From assembly GCA_963971225.1 (NCBI GenBank), contig OZ020267.1:126136068-126200067 (forward strand): 64,000 nt of DNA. Direction: 5' to 3'. Positions 11,301 to 23,300 of the stretch are shown one piece after another. A program made the translations under genes and the position numbers. The DNA is from Melieria omissa. Its lineage: Eukaryota > Arthropoda > Insecta > Diptera > Ulidiidae. The first letter of the stretch is position 1. Each line of letters begins with the position of its first letter. The notes below the pieces were generated by a model. It saw nothing but the letters and a program-made list of their open reading frames with translations. It had not been told where the DNA came from and made no database searches.

Positions 11301-14300
11301 AAGTCACTCCACGGTCCAGTACGTTTTTAACCGATTTAAAAGCGGTAAAAGTGTGCAAAATAAACAAAAATCGGCACATAATACAAATTTTACATCGGCC
11401 GATGAGCGATACCTGGTACGAAAAAGTAAACCAAATCCGTTCTTAAGTGCGCCAAAATAAGCTGCAATCGCTGAAAGTGAACTAGGAAAAAAGGCGTGTC
11501 CTCAAACAATCGGAAACGTGCTCCAACGGACTAATTTGAATGGTAGAAGAGTTCAAGTGAAATCACTAATAAGCAAACGAAACATATTTTTTGCTAGGAG
11601 CGCCTCTCGACGTATTATTTTGTTTCGTTTGCTTATTAGTGATTTCACTTGAACTCTTCTACCATTCAAATTAGTCCATTGGAGCACGTTTCCGATTGTT
11701 TGAGGACACGCCTTTTTTCCTAGTTCACTTTCAGCGATTGCAGCTTATTTTGGCGCACTTAAGAACGGATTTGGTTTACTTTTTCGTACCAGGTATCGCT
11801 CATCGGCCGATGTAAAATTTGTATTATGTGCCGATTTTTGTTTATTTTGCACACTTTTACCGCTTTTAAATCGGTTAAAAACGTACTGGACCGTGGAGTG
11901 ACTTCTATTTACTATTTTAGCAATTTTTCGCAAGGACTTTCCATATTTAGAGTGCAAATTAGACTGAAACGAGTTTTGCTTGAAGAATGGGAATAAATTG
12001 AGCCAAACTATCGCGGAAAGCTGGCGAAAAGTATACCAAAAGACTTGAAATGATAATCAAGACCAAAGGAATACATACTAAGTGTTAATTAGTAAGTATT
12101 ATTAAAACACGAACCGAAAAATTGAAATGTACGAGTTTGGCTTTGGCACTGAATACGTTCCTGTTTTTGTGTTTCCTTAAATAATGTTATTAAAAATTAA
12201 GTTATTACAGTAATGTTTTTTGTTCCTGAAAGCTAATAAATGTACTATCTAAAACATATTTCAAACTCTCCATAACTTATTTAGAAGAAGAAATTGCAGG
12301 CAAAGAAGTAATTTTCTTAAGGTGTACGAGTTTGGCTTTGACCTACTGTACATATAAGTATATTTTTTAGGTGAAAAATCAAAAAACAGTCTTAGATTTC
12401 CGTTTCTAACAATAACAAAAAATCTATCAATTCAGTTGACATAAAAAGCTGAATAGAGATCATTTTTATTGATCGCAATCTTTAGTCCGAAACATCGATA
12501 AAACCCGATATTTTATAGAATAGTCCGAAACAGAGCAATTTGACTTGCATTAACAGGGCGAAAACCTAAGGCAAAAGTATTCGGCTATTTTGGGCGAAGC
12601 CGAATATTGGCCGAAGCCGAAAACGAGTATTCTTTAGTCGGATCATTTGGGTACCTTACTCCCCGTACCACATTCTCCACTTTGAAATAGCCTCTGTACG
12701 CAAGACCTCTTCTTCTAAATTTCCATACAAATGACAATGCCTTCTTAAGCCTTTCGCTACAAGTTTTTACTGGGGAAAGTTGAATTTTCAAATTTTACGT
12801 TTTAGGCTTCTATGTGGTTTTATTAGCAACATTACATAAGAAATTTTTTAATTTTTATACTCGGACCCTGTATTTTAGAGTGTTTTTCTATGAGAGCAAC
12901 CAAATCGTTGTGGCTGTAATATTTTGTTTAACAACAACAACTTTTTACGAATAACGAAAATTTGAATATTTCTTCATTTACGTCAGCCAAAATCAAAAAA
13001 CAAAGTATCTAAATTGAAAGAAAACGTCCAATTAAAAAGTTCTCTAATTTGTTCTGCTTCTTCTCATTTTACTATGTCAAGATCTATCATTAAAAAACGT
13101 GCATACTTCTCTTCTTTTAACTTAAATATTCAGTTTATTAATTTCGTATTTTTCCTAAAACTTCAAGCTATTCTAAAGACCAAAAAAAAAATGTATTCTT
13201 GCAACCATAGAGGATGCAGACATCCACAAAGTAGCATATGGCAACAGAATAGCGAAAGAGTTAATGGTTTACACTGTCTTTGGCAATGCCATGTCCTCCC
13301 AGCTGTAGTTTCCCTCTAAGTCTTTGATCCAAGTTTATGGACCACTTCGTTTACTACAACTTGAACAAATGTCTATCATACTTATGATTCCAACGGCTGA
13401 TTGTCTAAACTGTCATTGAAGTAAATTGCAATAATTTGCTTTTAGCCATCTTAGGCTTCTTTTTGTATAACTAAATAATAACTAAATAATTCCCAACGAC
13501 ACATAGCTTATTGGCAATTACGCCAGGATTACGGATTGGAGAGAGGTTGTAGAAGGTTAGTTGTTAAGAATCCGGCAAAGAGTAAAACATGGGTTCAATT
13601 TTATCTTTCGACTTCAACCACAACTCTATACCGAGACCAAGTAATAACCATCTGCAATCATTTATGTTTTGCTTTTAATTTTGTACACAGCTGGGAAGGA
13701 TCCTACAGTTTTATGATCGCTTCTAACTGTAAGCTGAATGCATTTTAATAAAAATTACCTAAAATATCCTTGCAGCGTCTTTATTTCTCGAAATGTCTCC
13801 TCTGACACACTTTCGTACAACAAAAACAAATCTTATTAAACATAACTAAATGAACGTCCCGGAACAAAATACTTTGCTGTAAAACTAAACTGCGCAATGT
13901 TGCTGCTGCTGCTCCAACTCTGACTGCTGCAATTGCACTGCACTACGAGTATCTTTAATTCATTTGCAGAACTGCAACGCCAAGTGGAAAAACGCCGCTT
14001 CACACTCTCAGCGCCCGACTACAGCAACACTTGACTTATTTATGCAATCGCCCGGCATCCACAAAGCGCTGACCAACTAACGGGCACAACCGAACGCCAC
14101 GCACCGCTGCAGTTCGCTGCGTTGCGGGCGATGTGTGTGTGGTGTGGCCGGCGGCTGCACGTTGGCGCGTAGTGCGGGGCGGCGTGTGCGCCTTGCGAAA
14201 ATTATTTCACTGGCGTAAATCTTAACATAAATCTTGAGTGAAATTTTCACTTTGCTGGTGCGCGTTTTGCCTGCAAGAAATGCCAAGAAAGCAGCGCGCA

Positions 14301-17300
14301 TACCACACCCTCTCGTGCAGCCTTCGCACTCACACACACACACACACATGCAGCACACAGTAGCAGCAAAAGGCGCACTTCGGCAGTAGCACAGTGGCTC
14401 AAGTGAAATAATAATAGCAAGAAATTTAATAATGGCATCGGCATAACAAAGCAGCAGCAATGGCGGCGGCGGCGGCGACTCCTTCCGTAGGCTCTGTGCC
14501 TGTGTGTAGCGGCGCGCAGTTGTAGTCTAGTTTCAGGCGCAGCAAAAGAGTTGAAAAGTAATGTAGTGGCCCGCGTAGCTGCTGTGATTGCGATTGTCTG
14601 GGTATGTGTGCCTTTGTGTTTGTGTGTAGGTGTGCGTATGTTTGTGTGTGTGGCTTTGGTGTGGTCGTGATTGCGCCTGAGAAAATAAAAGCCAAACGTT
14701 GATGGTTAAAGTGCGAAAGCAAATGAATGAAAGCAGCAATGAAATGGCAGAAAATGGCGCACACGCACACAAACAGTACAATACAATACGAAAGCAACAA
14801 CAACAATAACAACAACAACAACCCATTTGCAACGTTGAGCAAATAGCAAAAAGCAAAGCGTAGCAACGGATTCTTCAATTGGTTGTTGCCGCCGCCGCCG
14901 CCGCTGCTGCAGCTCATTAAAATTAAATAAACGCAACAACATTGCGCGCAAATATTAATGAGCCAACACAGCTGCCGTCGCCGCCGCCGCCGGCTCTTCA
15001 ATCTCCAGCGTCGAGTCCATGTTTGTTGGCCGCAGGCGAATTTCGCTTCAGCCGTCAACGCGCCGCCAATCGCGCACATCGGTGCCGGACAACGTAATGA
15101 AGCCACAGTCGGTCTCGGTGTCGGTGTCGATGTCGATGTCGGAGTCAGAGTCGGGGTCGCCGTATGACCCGGTTTAATTATTCAAGCATGCGTCGCTGCT
15201 ATCTCGGCGTGTGGTATGAAGATTTATTGGCAATTTTTGCGGCACTCATTACCGCAATGAGTTGCGTTTATTTGGGCTTTGCACAGCTTTTGGCTTTTAG
15301 TATTTTCTGCCGCCATTGTGTAGAATTCAATGTTTGAAGTCATAGAGAAACGGAAGTTCCAATTTTGGTTCGGTAGAAAAATTCATTTGGAATAATTTTT
15401 GAAGCAGTTAATGTCAAATGAACAATGCCTCTTTGAAATCCTGCTGAGCAAAGTTGACTGATTTAGGTTTGTTTTTGTTTGTTTAAAGAAAAGTCCTGGC
15501 ACAATAGCAATTTTGCATAACTCGCTACTGTTGGCACATTGATTTCATTCACATGGGTTAGTGAAGTAAACCTAGAAGTCCTATACTGTGGGTAGAAGTG
15601 ACTACTTCGAGAGTAGCTCAGCTTAGCCAAAGATCTGTTATGTTGACAAAAAAAAAATAAATGCTAACTCAGATACCTTTTCTGATAAAATCAGTTTTCG
15701 CTTTCAACAAGGCAAAGCAGACTGTGAAAAGATCCATGAAAAACCTATTCCAGTTTGAATCTTATCTGAAACCTATCTGAATATTGCTGCAGAAATCGTT
15801 AGAAGGCAGTCGTAGTCTTTTTGGGGTGGTATCTATCAGACAGTGATCCGTTACAACGCTGATCAATGTTATCCACTGATCTATGTTTAGTAAAAAAAGT
15901 TCTATAGAACACAGGAGATATGGAGTTGGCAGAATTTGGCGTACAATTACTCCTTTATTGCCTTTAACTCCATTTGAAGTGAGTTCCATGTAAATAGAAT
16001 CCATACATAAGTAGGTAAAGTAAGTAGGTAAAAGATTAGTTAGAGGACGAGTTCCGACCATTGCCACACCTTTTCTGCAATGTAAATTAAAATCAAAATT
16101 CAAATGGTTGATCTGACAGATAAAGATGGTTCTTCTTAGGTTCGAAGTTGTCAAATTTAAAAGCTTGAATGAATTTCTATATAAAGTGTTACAGTATTTG
16201 TTCCTTTAAGGTGTATAAATTCCAAAACTAATCAACTAATAAACTTGAGCTTTGCAGAATAGGTTTTTCTCAGTGTCTAGAGGATTAAATGAGGGCCTTA
16301 CACATTTTTTGTTTGCTTTAACCCTTTCCGTCATGAAATTTAGGCATCCTTGGAATCTTAACTTGAAAACGATGAGTCATGTGATCCCAATTGACTCCAC
16401 TATATCTACAATTCAAATCTTTTTTAGATATTAAGTGTTCAAAACCCGTTCTGTATGAATTGCATGGGCTGTAGTCCAATATATTGGACATTGTGACTGA
16501 AAGGGTTAAGTTAAAACGAACTTCTAACAGTTGGTCTGTGAGATGAAGATGGTCTTTCTCAAGTTGGAAGTTGTCAGATACAAAAAAATTGAAGTAATTA
16601 CCATATAAAGTTATGCAGTATTTGTTCCTGTGAGGTGTAGAGATTCCAAAACTTATCATCTGTTGGACTTAAGTCCTGCAGAGAAGGTGGAAGGTGGCAG
16701 TTTTCCCAATACATTCGTTAAACAAAAATTTCCCAAAAATCCACTAAGGATTCGAAAAATCCCCTAACATAAAATATAAACCTCCTAAACTTTCTCCTAA
16801 AAAATTCTTTCTCCAAAAAATTCTCCTAAAAGGCCAAGAATCTCCTAAATCTAGGAGAAAATCTTCTGATCTGGCAACACTGCAGAGACTTGCACATCTT
16901 TTCTGTGCTTTGAGTTGACTTACACGTAGTTAAGTTTTTAGTTAAATTGAATCGAAGTTCGCATTTAAGCGATTTTAAAAATTACAAGGTTTTCTATATA
17001 AATTAACCCTTAAATGCATGGCGCACCATATATGGCACTGTTCCTAAATCCTTCATAAATCTGTTGAATCAATTTAAATCATGTTTGTGCTTGCTCTACA
17101 TTGATTCGAAAATAATTGCCCCATGCATTGAAGGGTTAAAAAGAAATATTTTTTAAACAAGTACAATATTTCTCTTTGATAAGTATCTGACTATAGACTC
17201 CAAATCAGTATCCAATTTTATAGGAGTGGCTTGCTTCTGTGTCCAGAGGATGAATTCTCTTGGCACATCCTTTCTGTACATTAAGTTATGACGAAATTCT

Positions 17301-20300
17301 AATACTTAGTTGGTCTTGGAGGCGAAGATTGTCTTAGGAGATCTCACATTGTTGTCTTAATATTCTTGCTAATGCTTTACTGCACTTTTAACTCAAAAGC
17401 CAGTATCACCTTTAAGTCATATTACAACATAACACATATGTTTATGTGTGTGTGTGCGTGTGTGTTTGTACACACATGTTACACTTTAGAAAATTTTCAA
17501 TTTGCATTAAGTAAAAGGCAATTTTGCAAAAGGCAACATTTTCTTTACTTAATTATTAATGCGAAATATTAACCGACTACTCGTTGCAGCGGCCATACCG
17601 CTAGCCGTCGTTGTTTTTGCTTTGTTGTCTAAAAAAATATTGTTGCTCTTAGGCGAATGGTGCCCCAACCACTCAACAAAATCGACTTTTGTTTTGGAAA
17701 TTTTTGCTTTTACATATTTAATTCACTGTCAAAGTAGATGTCTTCCGCCCTTACTCCCTTCTACTGCGGCAACGGCGCAAGGATCAGGAGCAATGCCCAG
17801 CGGCGAAAGAGTCGCGCTACTCATTGTTTTGCCATTTTCATATTTGGCCCAGATCTGGGAACCTACATGAGAGCACACACGCATCGACACACACGCAAAC
17901 ACACACAAACACACAAACACACACTCACACACATACACACAAACATTCATATGCTCAAATGCTTTTATTCAGTTTTTTTTTTTGTGCCCAGCTTTTGAAT
18001 TTTTACAACTTTATTTTTTCTGCTCTGCACTCGACTTTTGCTGCGTTGATTTGCATATTTGACCAATTTTCATAGGGCAAAATAACAAATGAATGAGAAA
18101 AGTTTACGTTTTTAATATTTTCGAGAAAAACGTTGAAGCAGCAGACCAGAATTGACGAACCGAAACGCAACGAAATTGAGTCGCCGTGATGAAAAGGACA
18201 CCGCGTTCGGTTGTTGCGTGGTTCGTTCGAATGTTTCGCATGTGGGCTGATTGGCTCGTTTTTGCATTTTTAATAAAAATATCCTTTGGCTAAGCTGAAC
18301 TATCTGCCGAGTTTTATGCAGAATGGGGTTTTTTTGTTTTGGTAAATATTCAGTTTCGCTACCCAACGAATGAAGTGAATGCAAGAACGGAAGCAGGAAA
18401 GTGGCTTTAGGTGATTTTTGCTACGAACCCTTTTTTGCGCGGCGCGTAGAAATTACTTTTTTTTCAGTAAAAGTTAGGCAAAGTTAACATGAGCGTGACA
18501 AATTTTTCCATTAAACTTTTTTCCACGACAAACCCGCACGCAAATTTTCAATTTACCGGCGCGCATGTGTGCGTTTGTACACAAGTTTTCAAGTGTGTGT
18601 GAATTTTAGCGCACTTTTGCGAAAAAAAACACAACCTGTGACTCACGCATAGATATGTATGACAAGTTGGGCTGGTTACAGTTGGTTAGGGGAGTTTCAT
18701 TTGGGATGAGGAAATTTTCGAGCAGCAAAAGGTTACAAAGTGTGGTAAAGCTTATGTTAATCATAAGTACAACCATAGGGCACAAACTGGGTTAAAAGTG
18801 ACTAGAATATATCGTTCTAACTAAAGTTCATCGATCTATTCATTAGGTTCACATTTGAGGTGCCTTGGGGTACTTTACTTTACTTAAATATTAATATTTC
18901 ATATAAAATTAAATCCTTTGATACATTCAGGAAATTAGTCTCCTGACTTATAACCACATTTCTCCATGAATATTCAATCTGAATTTGAATGAATCATTGG
19001 GCCAGGAATATAGAAACGAGGTTACCAGTTTGATCAACTACATTTGACAAATCCTCACCCCGAAAGAAACAGCACGTAAATTCAAAAGCCACTGCATGAC
19101 ATTCGACTGTTTTGTTTAACCCGAATGTGTTGGAATTCGTATTCTTTTAAACTTTGCGATAACATTTTTTTTACGATTTATTATGAAGCATAATTTAAAA
19201 ATTAAATTGTTTGAGTGCATGTCTAGTGTGATCATATATGGTATGTAGTCGCTACCGAGTAAAATATCATTGCACTATGGTCCTTGTGACCGGATCTTTG
19301 GCCAATGTAGGTTTTTCCAAGTTTGGATTTTTGATAATTTCTTTTACTATTACTAATAATTTCTTTGTATTATAGCACTGCATACTTTGTCTTTATTTCA
19401 AATCATCCATCTGTTTTTACGAGCTACTGCAATTGTCAATTTATAAAAATAGTATACTAAGTGACTCGGCGAACTTATGGCGATGCAAATTGACGAAGAA
19501 AGCCAACTAAAGGAAGAGGAGGAGCCACTGATTAACGTAATCGAAGCCCACAAATCAGCAATGTTGCTGCTAAGCTTCAGTAAAGAAATGGACTGCGCTT
19601 GAACTAGATTTAAGTTAAATGGGCGGTGTCACGCCCCCTTTTTCAATACCCGCACAATGCTCTCTGTCGACAGGGAAAATGGTACGTTCGTACTAAGTTT
19701 CATTGCTGAGCAACTTATAGTTCAGCAAAATACTTGGGTCATAAAAAATGTGCCACGCCTCTTGTCCAACACCCATCAAATCTTATCAGTAGAACGACTC
19801 ATCAAAGGAACGACGGGGTACTAAATTTCAGTGTTGTACGACTTACAATTTCGAAGATATTCCATTACTCAGATTTGATTGTATGGGTAGTGCCACGCCC
19901 CCTCGTCCAATACTCGCCCCATTCCCTCTGTCGAAGGACATAACTAAATAGTAAGTTCGTTCGAAAATATCCAAAATTATGGTCTGAAAATTTTCAGAAT
20001 TCACGGTGCCATGTTTGGCAAAGATTTTCCGAATTTTCCAATAGATTTTCCAGAATTTCCTTTCGCATACACCTAAACTGACTCAAGACGAATGCGATAA
20101 AGAAAACCCCATGGAGATTAGATACAATTTAACTTACAAGAACTGAACCAAAGAGGTACTTTTTCACCAGATTTTCAGGTAGTTTGAAAATTTAATGTAA
20201 ATATTTTTATGTTATTGGTTTTTATTATTTTTATTTATTTATTGATTTTTTTTAACAATAATAATTTCTAACACAACAAGCAATGATGCTTCATTGTTTG

Positions 20301-23300
20301 GTTGTTTTTGAAGTTTTTTGTGATATGTCATGAATACTTTGTTCTTAGTTTTAAGGTTAGAACACAAAATTGTTATAATACGAAAATAAATTTAATTTTA
20401 TAAAAAAATATATTGGATTTAGTTCATTTAAAAAATGTCCCAAAATAATCCCAGGATCGGGTTCCCAAAAATTCTGAGATTGTAAAATGGGTCCGGGATT
20501 GCAATCCCTAAAAGGTACAGTTTTCGTCTATTTTAAATACCTGGGTTTAAAAAATAGGCCAAAATTTGTGATTTCAAAGGTGATAATGTTTAACTTAGTG
20601 TTGAGCTGCAAAAAAATGGCTACGTTTGCCTGTCTTCATGCTTTTTACATGGTAAGACTTAAGAACATATAACTCTTATCTCTCTATAACTCTATGGAGT
20701 TATACGTCCGAAGACTAATCCATTTAGAGTCCATGTGCACAACTAACATTGTACTTTTATAAAAACTTGAACATTTTTATTTGTTTTAAATTGTGTAATT
20801 TCATTTTTAAATTTTTAAATTAAATTCATTGCTTTTAACTTCATATTGTTTAAAGGATTGTTTTCTGTTAATTAGATATCTTATAGAAATGCTTTTGAAA
20901 AGAATAAATCTCCTATGAGTCAAATTACTGCATTAACAAAAAAATAAATGGTGTTGAAAGCTTTTTTTGCCACTTTTATTCTTCCAGTGAACCTTCTCAG
21001 CCATTCCAAAAAATATGTATTTTTGTAAAATTTTAAATTGACATCCTATCATCTTTAATTCTGGCCAGAAAATGTGTTCATTAGGACCATAGTGCACTGA
21101 CTTGTTGCTAGTACCAACCACCTCATCGCCTCGAGTAATAATCAACTAGCGGCAGCTCCGTTTTGGCCAACTTGATACGTTTCAAATTATAACATGCAGT
21201 TTTATACCTCATCAGCCATTCGCCATGATTTTATTTATGGCCAAAATGTGAAACTTGAAACATGCCAAACACGAGATTCTGCACTCGAGCAGCGCGCATC
21301 ATGGCAGCAGCCACGCCACGGAAGCCACTGCTTCGTCCATTAAGCCAAAAGAAATTCATAAAGCTGTTACATAAAATCTCCGGGCCTCCCACGCCGCACC
21401 AACGCCATGACGGAATTTCGCAGCAGCCCAAATGTATAAACATTTTATATTTGCACACTATTTCACCTGCTGTTACCGCCGCAGCGCGCACCCCAACACG
21501 CGCAGGGGGCACGGGCCATATTTTTCGGCAGCTTATTGCCGCGCAGCCATATCTGCAGTGCGATGATGTGCCCTGAGCCGTGGAATATTATTACGAGTAC
21601 TCGCTCGCCGACCCGCCGACTGCAGTCATTCACACCTCACGCTGTGCCGCAGGCGACGAGGGACGGAGCAGCGCTCGAGCACCTTTTTAAGCATTGCTGT
21701 GCGGCGCTGGGAGCAATGCGATGTGTCGGCAAGATTGCTGTGTGTTATCCAGTGGGATTTCCAAAATTGCCCTGTTTAAGCTATACTCGTGCGCAATGAA
21801 GTGTGTAGTGTCGGGTGGGCAAAGGTAATAAAGAATATCCTTTTTTTGTTTGTTTGTTTGTTTGTTGGCCTCGGTTGAAACACTAAGCCGAAATTTATGT
21901 GCAACATCACAAGTGGTGGGCTACCAAGGGCTTACAACAACAAGAGCATTGTGGTTTTAAGGTGATTTTCCTGCTGAAAGTGATTGAGTGCAAGGAAGGG
22001 GTGAAACGGTTTGGATGCTGTTAATTGTTTTTTAATTGATTTGATTAATTGACTAATCGGTGAAACTCTAATTTGTCGCCTATTATGGTGATCTATGTAT
22101 GTAGGTAATATAATTTTGTCTCACTTGCGACGAATACATCACATTTAGATCAACTGGAATTTTGTGTGCTCAAGTATTGAATCAGACCGTTCTGCGATAT
22201 TTGCTTCAGGTTCTCATCATTGATGGCATTAAAAACATTTTCAAAGTTATTATATTCGATTTCAAATCTTATTTATTGTTTATTGTCTATGAATTAAGCC
22301 AAATCTACTACAGGGAAAGTTCGTTTCTGGCCCGTACAGCGCGGGATTGATTGATTTTGATTTGATTAAATTTGAATTAGATTAGGATTTGACTTGAAAT
22401 TGATTTGGATTTGATTACAATTTTATTTGGATTTTTTTATTTGATTTGGATTCGATTTCGATATTTTCAATTTTATTTAATTTTAATTTTAAGAGGAATT
22501 TTATTTCGATTATACTTCGATTTTAGTCGGATTTAAGTTCAATTTGATTTTTGAATTTGATTTGGAATACATTTGAATTTAAATTAGATTTGAATTTCAT
22601 TTTGAATTCATTTGGATTTATAGCAATAAACAAATAATGTGTTTTGATTTGATTAATATTTTTTAATCGGATTTTATTTCGATTTAATTTGATTTGCTTT
22701 GGATTTGGTTTAAAATTGATTTAAATTTTATTTCGCTTTTATTTGAATTTTATTGCCATTTTATTTGGATTGTATTTGTATTTAATTTCTAGTTTATTGT
22801 GATTTAATTTTAGTTTTATTCTAATATGATTTGATTTGGATTTTATTGCGATTTCGTTTTGATTTGGTTTGTATTTGATTCTGATTTGATTTGGAGTTGC
22901 TTGTAGTTTGATTGGGACTATTCGATTTGATTTAGATTTTAATTTGATCTGATTTAGATTTGACTGGAGTTCGAGATGGATTTTATTTCGATTATTTTTC
23001 AATTCTATTTGGATAAAAATTTATGTTTGCTTTAATTTGGATTGGATTTAAAGTTTATTTAAAATTGATTTGAATTTGATTACAACTATATTTGTGTTTT
23101 ATTGTGACTTCTTTTATTTTGATTTTGATTTGATTTCGATTTGATTGGGATTGGGATTGGATTTGGGTTCGATTTAATATGATATCGATTTGTTTTTATT
23201 TAAATTTAATTTGAATTTAATTTTAATTTTGTTTTATTGCAGTTCTGATTTGGGTTTAGTTAATAATATTTTCATTTTATTTGAATTTGATTAAGATTTA

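Larger units (their letters stand above)
10856..12348. mobile_element. Tc1-like snap-back element, two inverted half-copies
   Basis: TA at 10854-10855 and 12349-12350 flank the ends CAGTAGGTCAAAGCC. Left arm 10856-11583 and right arm 11622-12348 are inverted copies about 727 bp long, separated by a 38-bp spacer. By eye they differ at only a few bases plus one T indel (cattttatt versus catttatt). Each arm has an outer cagtaggtcaaagccaaact and an inner cagtgccaaagccaaactcg motif about 200 bp apart, the IR/DR layout of Tc1-family elements. Each arm encodes the same transposase N-terminus, and the catalytic part is absent. Confidence 0.9.
16060..17360. repeat. tandem array of about four diverged ~400-bp units
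   Basis: Recurring blocks: cacaccttttctgcaatgta (16064), the block around acacattttttgtttgc (16300), cacatcttttctgtgctttg (16893) and cacatcctttctgtacatta (17262). Others are aagatggttcttcttaggt (near 16120), gatggtctttctcaagttg (16547) and agattgtcttaggag (17326). The string cagtatttgttcct occurs at 16192 and 16616. Two MITEs (16322-16505 and 17007-17135) interrupt units. Confidence 0.65.

Noticed and set aside
12585..12791. 68-codon minus frame with Arg-rich sequence
   Set aside because: It overlaps the GGCCGAAGCC repeat and the left end of a TTAA MITE; not a gene.
14426..15106. 226-codon frame on the minus strand
   Set aside because: It is made of runs of Leu, Cys, Arg and Gly produced by CAA, GCC and CA repeats. 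It has no domain, and overlapping frames on both strands are equally open.
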